NCBI RefSeq assembly: GCF_014490035.1
Contig: NZ_CP061008.1
Coordinates: forward strand, 2,232,001 to 2,296,000
Source: Achromobacter xylosoxidans
Lineage (GTDB): Bacteria > Pseudomonadota > Gammaproteobacteria > Burkholderiales > Burkholderiaceae_B
Reading direction: 5' to 3'
Length of the DNA stretch: 64,000 nucleotides
Shown: one piece after another, positions 52,538 through 59,604 of the stretch
Layout of the letters: each line of letters opens with the position of its first letter
How positions within the stretch are numbered: position 1 is the stretch's first letter
Translations under genes and position numbers: made by a program
Notes under the pieces: generated by a model
Database searches by the model: none
What the model was told of the DNA's origin: nothing
What the model saw: only the letters and a program-made list of their open reading frames with translations

Positions 52538-54325
52538 TCACTTCTTGCCGGCCAGGCCGCCGAGCAGTCCGCCCAGCAAGCCGCCGTTGGCGGTCCCGCC
52601 GGAAGATCCGCCCGCCGCCGTGCCGCCCGTCAGGCTGCCTGTCACCCCGCCCAGCAGGCCACCGAGCAGTCCGCCGTTGGCGGCGCCGCCGCTCGTGCCG
52701 CCCGATCCTCCTGTAGCGGCGGGCGCGCCGGCAGGGGCGCCTGCGCTCGCCCCGGCGCCAGCGCCGGCCGCAACATTCACGCCACCCACCAGCCCGCCCA
52801 GCAGGCCGCCGCCGTTCGTGCCGGCCGAGGCGCCGGCTCCGGCAGCGGCGCCGCCGGCCCCCGTCAATCCACCGACCAGTCCGCCCAGCAAGCCGCCGCC
52901 AGCAGCGCCTCCCGCCGTGCCGCCGACGGCGCCCGTCACGCCGCCCAGCAGGCCCGTCACCGGAGCCAGCAGACCGCCGTTGGCGCCGCCAGTCGCGCCG
53001 CCTACGGCCCCGGTCACGCCGCCCAGCAGACCCGTCACGGGCGCCAGCAGGCCGCCCGTGCCGTTTGCGCCGCCGGTCAAGCCGCCCGTCACCCCGCCCA
53101 GGCCCAGACCGCCGGTGAGCGAGGCGACCGCGCCCGTGGCGTTGGCCAGCGTCGAACCCAGCGGATTGGCGTTGCCCGGCGTGGCATGCAGCAGGCCGCC
53201 CGCGCTGGCGACCGCGCCGCCCAGTCCTTGCAGCACGCCGTTCAAGCCCGGCGTGCCGCCCGGCAACGCGCCGCCCAGATTGGTGACCGTGCCGCCCAGG
53301 CTGGTCAACAGGCCGGCCACCGGCGCACCGAGTTTGGTCGCATCGCCCACTTGCTGCGTCAGTCCCGTGACCTTGCCGGCCAAGGGACTGGCGGTGGGAT
53401 CGAGCGCGCCGCCCACGCCCGCCAGCATGGGCTGCAGGCCCAGTGGCAACACGTTGTCGACCGTCTTGCCGACATTGCCGAGCGCAGGCTCGAGCAGCGG
53501 AGTGGTGGGGCCGCCAAGCACGCCGCCGGTCACGCCGCCCACCACCTGGGTGATGGGCTGCAGCAGGCCGCCCTGGCCCGACAGCGCCCCGGTCAAGGCG
53601 CCCACCGCGCCGGTGGCATTGCCCAGCACGGTCGTCAGCGGATTCGGATTGTTGGGGTTCGCGTTCAGCAGGCCGCCGGTGCTGGCGACGGTCTTGCCCA
53701 AGCCGTCCACCAGACCGCCCACGCCGGCGCCCAAACCGCCGGGCAGTCCCGATCCCTTGACGTTGGTGCCCAGGTCGCTGACCAGGCCTCCCACCTGCCG
53801 GACGACGCCGTCAGTCGGCTGCCCCAGACCGGTGGTCGCGCCAATCTGCTGGGTCAGGCCGACGACGGTGTCGGCTACCGGTTTGATTGTGGGATCCAGC
53901 GCCTTGCCCACGCCGCTCAAGGTTGTGTCCAGATTGAGGGGCAGGGTGTTGTCGAGCGCTGCGCCGGTATTGCCCAGCGTGGTTTCCAGCAGGCCGCTCA
54001 CGCGCGGCGGGTTGGTGCCGCCGCCAGGATCGGTGCCGCCGCCGGGGTTGGTGCCACCGCCAGGATTGGTGCCACCGCCAGGGTTGGTGCCGCCGCCAGG
54101 GTTGGTGCCGCCACCGGGGTTGGTGCCGCCGCCAGGATTGAGGCCGCCGCCGGGATCAAGGCCGCCACCGCCAGGGTTGGTCGGAATGTCCGTTCCGGGC
54201 AGACCCGCGGTTTTCTTTCCGCCGCCGCCGCCGCCGCAGGCGGCCAGGGCACTCACCAGTGCGGTGGCCAGGACGGTGGCGGTCAGGGCGCGTTGCAGGC
54301 GGCGCGTGTCGGAATGGGTATGCAT
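52538..54325 (-). CDS. Large Gly-rich repeat lipoprotein (PGGG tract plus duplicated domain)
   Basis: Function unknown; probably surface exposed. The 595-residue precursor has a signal peptide with lipobox ALAAC (C30), then a poly-Gly stretch. Residues about 50-105 carry about nine PGGG units, mostly spaced as NPGGGT. Two related domains follow at about 110-270 and 276-420, offset by 165 residues (LLETTLGNTG with LLEPALGNVG; VVGLTQQIG with VTGLTQQVG; VASTGGLLNA with VASAGGLLHA). The last 170 residues are Gly/Ala-rich with repeats of GGLLAPVTGLLGGVTGAVGG and GGLLGGL. Databases often call such proteins collagen-like, but true Gly-X-Y triplets are not seen. The ATG at 54325 has AAAGGAGCT upstream. 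MarR follows; a TpsB-like gene lies upstream. Confidence 0.8.
   Translation of the reverse strand: MHTHSDTRRLQRALTATVLATALVSALAACGGGGGGKKTAGLPGTDIPTNPGGGGLDPGGGLNPGGGTNPGGGTNPGGGTNPGGGTNPGGGTNPGGGTDPGGGTNPPRVSGLLETTLGNTGAALDNTLPLNLDTTLSGVGKALDPTIKPVADTVVGLTQQIGATTGLGQPTDGVVRQVGGLVSDLGTNVKGSGLPGGLGAGVGGLVDGLGKTVASTGGLLNANPNNPNPLTTVLGNATGAVGALTGALSGQGGLLQPITQVVGGVTGGVLGGPTTPLLEPALGNVGKTVDNVLPLGLQPMLAGVGGALDPTASPLAGKVTGLTQQVGDATKLGAPVAGLLTSLGGTVTNLGGALPGGTPGLNGVLQGLGGAVASAGGLLHATPGNANPLGSTLANATGAVASLTGGLGLGGVTGGLTGGANGTGGLLAPVTGLLGGVTGAVGGATGGANGGLLAPVTGLLGGVTGAVGGTAGGAAGGGLLGGLVGGLTGAGGAAAGAGASAGTNGGGLLGGLVGGVNVAAGAGAGASAGAPAGAPAATGGSGGTSGGAANGGLLGGLLGGVTGSLTGGTAAGGSSGGTANGGLLGGLLGGLAGKK
54007..54180 (-). 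repeat. 18-bp tandem repeats encoding PGGGTN
   Basis: About nine degenerate copies of an 18-bp unit (for example GGGTTGGTGCCGCCGCCA on the plus strand) inside the lipoprotein gene. Unit length is a multiple of three, so slippage would change the protein length without a frameshift. Confidence 0.85.
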
Positions 54326-54544
54326 GGCGAGCTCCTTTGGTTGGAAGAGTCAGGCGTCGAAACAACCCGATACGCTTCCTCATGCACAAACCATGCCAAG
54401 ATTTTTCAGACCCGCTTCAAAACGCCAGTTCCGGTAATTCTTGATGAATTAAATCGCTTTGTTATCAATAGGGTATCCAGGAAATTAAGGGTTTTCCTTA
54501 AATCTGGAAAATCCGCATTTTTACGATCGCCAGGAGCCTGCGAA

Positions 54545-54597
54545 TGTTACGGAAAGCCGTCCATCCGACGTAACGTTACGTCGGACGTTACGTAACG
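54545..54597. promoter_or_regulatory. Cluster of GTTACG/CGTAAC palindromes
   Basis: CCGACGTAACGTTACGTCGG (54565-54584) is a perfect 20-bp palindrome, followed one base later by the perfect 12-bp palindrome CGTTACGTAACG (54586-54597); a further GTTACG lies at 54546-54551. The cluster sits between the tpsB terminator and the repeat lipoprotein gene, about 220-280 bp upstream of that gene start. It looks like a multi-site operator, perhaps for the MarR protein. Confidence 0.5.
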
Positions 54598-54615
54598 CCG
54601 GCGGCGTCGCCCAAG

Positions 54616-54640
54616 AAAAAACGCCCGTCGTAGCGGGCGT
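54616..54640 (-). terminator. Rho-independent terminator of the tpsB-like gene
   Basis: Minus strand: ACGCCCG-CTACGA-CGGGCGT followed by TTTTT (stem 54621-54627 with 54634-54640; A-run 54616-54620 on the plus strand). It lies 34 bp past the stop at 54674 and separates this gene from the downstream lipoprotein gene. Confidence 0.88.
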
Positions 54641-54673
54641 TCATCTGCTTGCCGGGCGCGTCGTCCAGGGCGC

Positions 54674-56401
54674 CTAGAACGCGTCGTAGAACAGCGAATA
54701 GTTGGCGTTGAAGCGCACGTTGCGGTTGTCGTTCACGGTGGCCGATCCCACTGGCTTGGCCACGTTGAAATCGAACAGATAGTATTTGTCGTCGGTAAAG
54801 CGCAAGCCCAGGGCCACGGAAGACAGGTGCCGCTGGTTCAGGGTCTGCAGGTCCTTGTTGTTGTACCAAGTGCGCGCGTAGTCGACCAAGGCATAGGGCT
54901 GCACGCTGGACAGGTATTCCCAGCCCACGCCGAAGCGGCGATTGATTTCCGCCGATGCGCCGACGCCCTTGTCGCCGCTTTGCTCGCCCTGCGGATATCC
55001 CATGGCGTAGCGCCAGCTGCCGTACGAGATCTGTTCGGAAGAGGGCAGGATGTTGCTGGAGTATTGCGCCGCGCCCGAGAAAACCAGGCCGATCTGGGCG
55101 GGCAGCACGAAGGTCTGCCTGGCGTTCAGGTTGTAGCGGGTGAAATCCAGGTCCAGCAGCGGGGTGGCGGAATAACCGTAGTTGGTCGATATATCCTTTT
55201 TCGCACCGGCGGCGTCAAAACCCTTGGCCACGCTCAGCGTAACGTCGGTGGCCTTGGTCTCGGACACCTGGATGTAGCGCATTTCGGCGGTCGCCGCGCG
55301 CACCTGCGCATCCTGCTGCAGCCAGCGGTCGGTACTGCGGGCCTCGTAACGGTCCTTCGAATTGGCCGCGTATACGCCCAGGGTTCCAGTCAGCGATCGG
55401 GTGTTGTTCAACAGGAACGGATAGCTCACGCCGACGCCGATGCGGTCGTTCTTCACGCGGCGTTCGAAGCCCAGCATTTCGATTGCGTCGTCCTGGGGCC
55501 GGGCATCGTAGTGATAACCGTCGATCTTGATCGCCAGGCCGTCCGCACCAATCGGCACCCGGATTTCGCCCGATACGTACTTCACGTCATCGGTATTGAA
55601 GGGCACCGAGGCAGTCAGCTTCACTTGCTCGCCCAGGGGCGTCAGGCTGTTGGTCGCCAGGTTCACGATGGGCTGCATGCCGGTGCCCAGATCCGCGATG
55701 CCGCCCGTCAGACTGACGGGCTGGCGGCTGGCCGCCAGCACCAGTTCGGTCGCGCCGTCCGCGCGGCGGGGCAAATCCAGGCTGGGCGTGAATTTGACGC
55801 CGGGCACGGTGCGCATCAGGTTCAACTGACGTTCCAGCGTGGCCTGCTTGAGCGGCCGTTCTTCCTGCATCGGCGCGGCCAGCGCTTCAAGCCGGTCCTG
55901 CGCATTGCCGATGTCGCCTTCGATCCGCACGTTGGCGATGTAGCCCTCGACCACCGTCACCACCACCAGGCCGTTGGCGAAGGTCTGGTTCTGCAGCAGC
56001 GCGAAGGAAAGCGGGAAGCCCTTGTCGCGGTAGAGCTGCGTGATCTTGTCGACTTCCTGGACCAGTTCGCCCAGGCTGATTTCCTTGCCCGCGAGCGGGC
56101 TGAGCAGTCCGGATACTTCCTCGAATGGAATGGCGCGCACGCCGCTGACGTCGAAATTGCGCGGCACGATGCGTTGAGCCAGCCGGGCCTGCAAGGCCAG
56201 TTGTTCCGGCGTTGCCGTCTGGACGTAGGGCGGGGGTTGCGTCGCCGAGGGCGGACGCTCCAGCCGCGGCATGGCGTCCACCGGATTGCCGCGTAGCGGG
56301 CCTTCCGCCCTGGCCTGAGAGCCGGCCGCCATCATGCACAAGAGGGCGAGGCAAAGCGGACTCGCCGGAAACATGCGTCTCTTGCCTTTTTCGTCTCTCA
56401 T
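54674..56401 (-). CDS. ShlB/FhaC/HecB-type two-partner secretion transporter (TpsB-like)
   Basis: Outer-membrane Omp85-superfamily transporter expected to export a TpsA protein. The 575-residue precursor has a signal peptide (to about residue 32), a Pro-rich linker, POTRA-type domains (FDVSGVRAIPFEEVSGLLSP, KGFPLSFALLQNQTFANGLV) and a C-terminal barrel ending in NVRFNANYSLFYDAF with terminal Phe. At the place of the conserved loop-6 VRGY motif the sequence reads YAMGYPQGEQSGDKG, so the usual Arg appears to be Met. No TpsA gene with an HPF/TPS domain is adjacent in the window. In-frame MFPAS (56374) is an alternative start. Confidence 0.87.
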   Translation of the reverse strand: MRDEKGKRRMFPASPLCLALLCMMAAGSQARAEGPLRGNPVDAMPRLERPPSATQPPPYVQTATPEQLALQARLAQRIVPRNFDVSGVRAIPFEEVSGLLSPLAGKEISLGELVQEVDKITQLYRDKGFPLSFALLQNQTFANGLVVVTVVEGYIANVRIEGDIGNAQDRLEALAAPMQEERPLKQATLERQLNLMRTVPGVKFTPSLDLPRRADGATELVLAASRQPVSLTGGIADLGTGMQPIVNLATNSLTPLGEQVKLTASVPFNTDDVKYVSGEIRVPIGADGLAIKIDGYHYDARPQDDAIEMLGFERRVKNDRIGVGVSYPFLLNNTRSLTGTLGVYAANSKDRYEARSTDRWLQQDAQVRAATAEMRYIQVSETKATDVTLSVAKGFDAAGAKKDISTNYGYSATPLLDLDFTRYNLNARQTFVLPAQIGLVFSGAAQYSSNILPSSEQISYGSWRYAMGYPQGEQSGDKGVGASAEINRRFGVGWEYLSSVQPYALVDYARTWYNNKDLQTLNQRHLSSVALGLRFTDDKYYLFDFNVAKPVGSATVNDNRNVRFNANYSLFYDAF

Positions 56402-56881
56402 TTCCGCTGGCGTTTCTGAACGGATAGCCGATCCCGGTTGAGTATCGGATGGAAAAGGCCTGCAACAGTGTTAGGAAAAAGTTGCATTTGCCGGTGCGCA
56501 TATGGTGCCAGCATTACCGGCAGAATGACAAATAATTTCAAATTCCGCCTCCCCGGACTCATCGCATTGATATTATTTCGAAATATTCTTGGGTTGCGGA
56601 AACTATTTTCAGGCCAAGATAACCGCCGTTCAGCAGGTTTTAATAATGTTTTCGAAAACTTAGGAGTGTTCGTTACACATCTTATGTCGCAATATAGCGA
56701 AATTCAGTGAAAACCCTGATGTGTATGATTTGGCAATATATAAACTAAAGATACGTATCAAAAATACGCAAAATGTGTGGGCCCGCCCGGAGGTGAAGAT
56801 GGCTGGGGATTACCGCAAGAATTGCTGCAACTGCCTGGCGGCCGCGTATTGCCGCCATGGCTCGCCACAAGCGGGGCATCC
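56402..56881. other. 480-bp AT-rich divergent intergenic region
   Basis: Lies between the TpsB-like gene and the MHYT gene; 56480-56770 is strikingly AT-rich for this genome. It contains palindromes ATTTCGAAAT (56575-56584), GTTTTCGAAAAC (56648-56659) and GATACGTATC (56750-56759), and a -10-like TATAAA (56739-56744) just before the last. A 90-codon frame at 56438-56710 shows no family features and is not called. The MHYT start may lie further upstream (GTG 56777), which would shorten the region. Confidence 0.55.
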
Positions 56882-57712
56882 ATGAGCCCGGGCGATGTCG
56901 TTCCGCTTTCCTTCAACGGCGGTCTGGTCGCGCTTTCGTTCCTGATTGCCGCGTTGGGTTCGTATGTGGCCCTGCTGGCTGCGGCCGGTATCCGGGCAGA
57001 AACCCAGGACGGCGAAATCCGCATCGGCTATATCGTCATCGGCGCGGTCGCGATGGGCGGCGTGGGTATCTGGAGCATGCATTTCATCGGCATGCTGGCG
57101 CAGAACCTGCCATTCGAAGTGGGTTACCAGGTCGGCCTGACGATACTCAGTTTCGTGGTTGCCTCAGGGTTTTCCGGCTGGGCGTTCTGGTATGTCGGCC
57201 GTGAACGCTTTACCTTTCTCCGATGCCTGGTCGGTGGCTGCGCCGCGGGGTTTGGCGTGGCCTCCATGCATTATGTCGGCATGAGCGCGGCGCGCATGCC
57301 GGCGGTATTGCTCTGGAACCTGCCGCTGGTTGTTTTGTCGGTGCTGATCGCCGTCATCGCGGCTACCGCGGCCCTGTGGCTTGCCTTCAATACCCAGAAT
57401 GAACGCCAGCGCATCGGCGCGGCGGTGTTGATGGCCATCGCGGTTTGCGGCATGCATTACACCGGCGCCGCAGCCGGCGCGGTCATCTGCACAACACAGA
57501 ACGACGCCGTCGGCCTGCATATCGGCGGCGCCAAGCTGCCTTACATCGCTTTCGCGCTCTCGATCGTCACCTTGTTCCTCATGCGCTGGCACTTGCAGCG
57601 CGCTTCCGAACGCTTTCGCGCGCGCACGGCGCAGCGCATCGACTCGATCATTGAATCGGCCCCTGGCGCGGCTACGGACAGATTGCCCGGAGCCACGCCG
57701 GGGCCGGGTTAG
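56882..57712 (+). CDS. Stand-alone MHYT-domain membrane sensor
   Basis: Predicted inner-membrane sensor of diatomic gas (O2, CO or NO) through metal bound by Met/His residues. The 276-residue protein has seven hydrophobic segments and three MHYT-type motifs: MHFIGM at 66, MHYVGM at 129 and MHYTGA at 191. No GGDEF, EAL or other output domain follows; the C-terminal 40 residues are soluble. I chose ATG 56882 because membrane sequence begins soon after; GTG 56777 in frame would add 35 residues. It precedes the Tad pilus genes by 128 bp on the same strand. Confidence 0.85.
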   Translation: MSPGDVVPLSFNGGLVALSFLIAALGSYVALLAAAGIRAETQDGEIRIGYIVIGAVAMGGVGIWSMHFIGMLAQNLPFEVGYQVGLTILSFVVASGFSGWAFWYVGRERFTFLRCLVGGCAAGFGVASMHYVGMSAARMPAVLLWNLPLVVLSVLIAVIAATAALWLAFNTQNERQRIGAAVLMAIAVCGMHYTGAAAGAVICTTQNDAVGLHIGGAKLPYIAFALSIVTLFLMRWHLQRASERFRARTAQRIDSIIESAPGAATDRLPGATPGPG

Positions 57713-57840
57713 CTGGACCCTGGACGCGCGCCGCGGGAATCACAGCGGCGAGCGGGCGGTTCCAGGCTTTAGGGGGCTCTGCTTCTTGAAGAACATTGAA
57801 GAGCGGCCCCAGTCATCAATCGAGACCCATGGAGCTCGAC

Positions 57841-58041
57841 ATGAAAGCGACACTTGCGCAGTTCTGGAATGACGAAGACGGCATCACCGCCCTGGAGTAC
57901 GGGCTGATCGCGGGAATGGTGGCGGTAGCCCTCATTGTCGCGGTGGGGGCGTTTACCGGGTCCTTGAAGGGCATGTTCGAGGAACTTGGCACCAAGCTGG
58001 ACAACGCCAAGACCGGTACCACTACCCCGCCTCCGACCTGA
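57841..58041 (+). CDS. flp: Flp/Fap-type major pilin
   Basis: Structural subunit of the Tad pilus. The 66-residue prepilin has a short leader (MKATLAQFWNDEDG), the cleavage context G/ITALEYGLI with the conserved Glu-Tyr pair of the Flp motif, and a hydrophobic stretch AGMVAVALIVAVGAF. The C-terminus is Thr/Pro-rich. The ATG at 57841 is used because GGAG lies about seven bases upstream; ATGs at 57796 and 57829 are in frame. It is the first gene of the tad locus. Confidence 0.93.
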   Translation: MKATLAQFWNDEDGITALEYGLIAGMVAVALIVAVGAFTGSLKGMFEELGTKLDNAKTGTTTPPPT

Positions 58042-58182
58042 GCCGCAACCCGTCCGCGCCGTGGCGGCGGCGTGTTCCCGGCCGCCGCGGCGCGTACCCG
58101 CAACATGGCATCACTTGATTGAAGGAGTCCGCGCCTATCGGGCGCGCCCATCGTCGTATCCGTTTTTTCAGAAGGTCCAGCC

Positions 58183-58704
58183 TTGTATCCAGGGGTAGTG
58201 CTGTGGTGGCTGTTGTTCGCATGCTGGATTCTGGCGCTGATCCACGCCGATCTGCGCTATCGCCGCGTCCCCAACCGGCTGATCATCGCGGGACTTGCGG
58301 GCCAATTGCTATGGCTGCTGGCAGCCTTGCTGGCGCCCGGCTGGGCCTATCCGCCGCGATGGTCGGGATGGTTGATGGCGCTGGCCGGTTTTTTGGCCGC
58401 GGCGCCGTTCCTGCCGCTGTGGCGCAGGCGTCTCATGGGGGCGGGGGATATCAAGGCCATTGCCGTGCTCGGACTGCTGCTGGGCTTCGCGCCGCTGATG
58501 GCGACGCTGGCGCTGGCCAGCGTGCTGGCCGGCTTGCATGGCCTGCTGTATCTGGCGGTGTCCCGGGTCTGGGCGTTGAGCAACCGGGCGCGCCAGATTC
58601 CCTATGCCGCGTATCTGGGGCTCGCCGCCGGCATCGCGGTTCTTATTCCGTGGAGTTCGCCTTGGTATTCGTGGTGTTCTTCCTGGTGTTTTACGGGATC
58701 CTGA
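58183..58704 (+). CDS. cpaA: Prepilin peptidase CpaA/TadV
   Basis: Inner-membrane aspartic protease (A24 family) that processes Flp prepilin and pseudopilins. The 173-residue protein has both catalytic aspartates, D23 in ADLRYRRVPN and D89 in GAGDIKAI, and several membrane segments. The start is TTG 58183 with AGAAGG seven bases upstream. The natural end of the family lies near AAYLGLAAGIAVL; the last 17 residues (Trp/Ser/Cys-rich) read through the beginning of tadE in another frame, which is odd (see tadE). Confidence 0.85.
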   Translation: MYPGVVLWWLLFACWILALIHADLRYRRVPNRLIIAGLAGQLLWLLAALLAPGWAYPPRWSGWLMALAGFLAAAPFLPLWRRRLMGAGDIKAIAVLGLLLGFAPLMATLALASVLAGLHGLLYLAVSRVWALSNRARQIPYAAYLGLAAGIAVLIPWSSPWYSWCSSWCFTGS

Positions 58705-59111
58705 CGTATTCCCTGGTGGTCGCCGCGCAGCATTCCGTGACCTTGGCCGCACAGGATGGCGCCCGCAAGGTGCTGCAGTGGCAGGCGGGTTCCGCGTCGC
58801 TGACGGCGCGGGCCAACGCCGGCCGCGATTCGGCGCTGTACCAGGCGGAGTGGATCAGCACGATGTCCGCCGCGCCGGTCCAGGTGGCGGTCTGCGGCAG
58901 CGCGGGCGCGCTCAGCAGCGCGGCCGGCGGCGCCTGCAGCGGCATGCCCCTGGCGCAGGATCAGATCGAAGTCTACGTGTCCTACGCATATGGCGCCCAT
59001 CCGCTCATCCCTTCGGTGCCGCTCCTGCAGGCGGCGCTGATGCCGGCCTCCAGCGTGCTGAGCGCGCGCGCCACGGTGCATCTGGGCAATGCCTTGGGCG
59101 GGGGAGGCTGA
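58650..59111 (+). CDS. tadE: TadE-like pilus assembly pseudopilin
   Basis: Predicted minor pseudopilin of the Tad system, cleaved by CpaA. The frame reads VEFALVFVVFFLVFYGIL, then a soluble Ala/Ser-rich domain (153 residues from GTG 58650). In the same frame just upstream (58623-58649) is RRRHRGSYS, the expected basic leader before VEFA, but no ATG, GTG or TTG precedes it closely. The start given is therefore a minimum; a CTG at 58569, a -1 frameshift out of cpaA, or a deletion/sequence error is possible. Confidence 0.75.
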   Translation: MEFALVFVVFFLVFYGILTYSLVVAAQHSVTLAAQDGARKVLQWQAGSASLTARANAGRDSALYQAEWISTMSAAPVQVAVCGSAGALSSAAGGACSGMPLAQDQIEVYVSYAYGAHPLIPSVPLLQAALMPASSVLSARATVHLGNALGGGG

Positions 59112-59112
59112 G

Positions 59113-59604
59113 ATGCGAGCCCATGCGCAACGCCCTGGGAGCCAGGCGCCACGCAAGCGCCAGCGCGGCATCGCGGCGTTGGAGTTTTCGTTGACGCTCA
59201 CCCTGCTGCTGCTCTTTATTTGCGGCGTGGTCGGGTTCGGCGCGCTGTTCTGGATGCAGCAGCAGTTGGCCGCCGCCGCGGCCGATGGCGCGCGCGCGGC
59301 CGTCTATGCCCGCTTCAGTGGTCAGGCCGATGTGCCTGCGGCGGCCTGTCTGGCGGCGATGGGTACGTTTTCGGCCGGCTCCGCGGTGCTGTGCAGCGCC
59401 ACGCGCGCGCCCTGTGCCTGGACGGGGGCAGGCGGCAGGCCGGCCGATTGCGCCACTGTCGCCATGACCTACAACACGCAGTCCTGGCCGCTATTGGAGA
59501 CCGTGCGGGGGCTGATCACGGCATTGCCGGGCGCGAACCGGAACTGGATACCCAACAGATTGCATTCGCAGGCTGTCGTGCAGATATCGCAGGGGACACC
59601 ATGA
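59113..59604 (+). CDS. TadE/TadF-like pseudopilin (second copy)
   Basis: Second predicted minor pseudopilin, 163 residues. The leader PRKRQRG is followed by IAALEFSLTLTLLLLFICGV, the prepilin-like hydrophobic helix with Glu at +5, then a soluble domain with four cysteines that could form disulfides. GGGAGG lies just before ATG 59113. It starts 1 bp after tadE and overlaps cpaB by 4 bp. Confidence 0.87.
   Translation: MRAHAQRPGSQAPRKRQRGIAALEFSLTLTLLLLFICGVVGFGALFWMQQQLAAAAADGARAAVYARFSGQADVPAAACLAAMGTFSAGSAVLCSATRAPCAWTGAGGRPADCATVAMTYNTQSWPLLETVRGLITALPGANRNWIPNRLHSQAVVQISQGTP

Larger units (their letters stand above)
54326..54673. other. 348-bp intergenic region upstream of the repeat lipoprotein
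   Basis: More AT-rich than its surroundings, especially 54400-54530. It holds the tpsB terminator (54616-54640), the palindrome cluster (54545-54597) and presumably the lipoprotein promoter. I see no gene in it. Confidence 0.6.

Noticed and set aside
54007..54180. Possible CRISPR-like repeat array
   Set aside because: The units are 18 bp, contiguous with no spacers, and in frame within a coding sequence.
52538..54325. True collagen-like triple-helix protein
   Set aside because: The repeats are PGGG/NPGGGT and GGLLGGL, not sustained Gly-X-Y triplets, so the collagen label is not supported by the sequence.
52533..54437. Plus-strand open frame of 634 codons, Pro/Ala-rich, opposite the repeat lipoprotein
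   Set aside because: Low-complexity mirror of the Gly-rich gene. The minus strand has the signal peptide, lipobox, ribosome binding site and repeated domains.
56438..56710. 90-codon open frame in the AT-rich intergenic region
   Set aside because: No ribosome binding site, no recognisable motif, and base composition unlike coding DNA of this genome.
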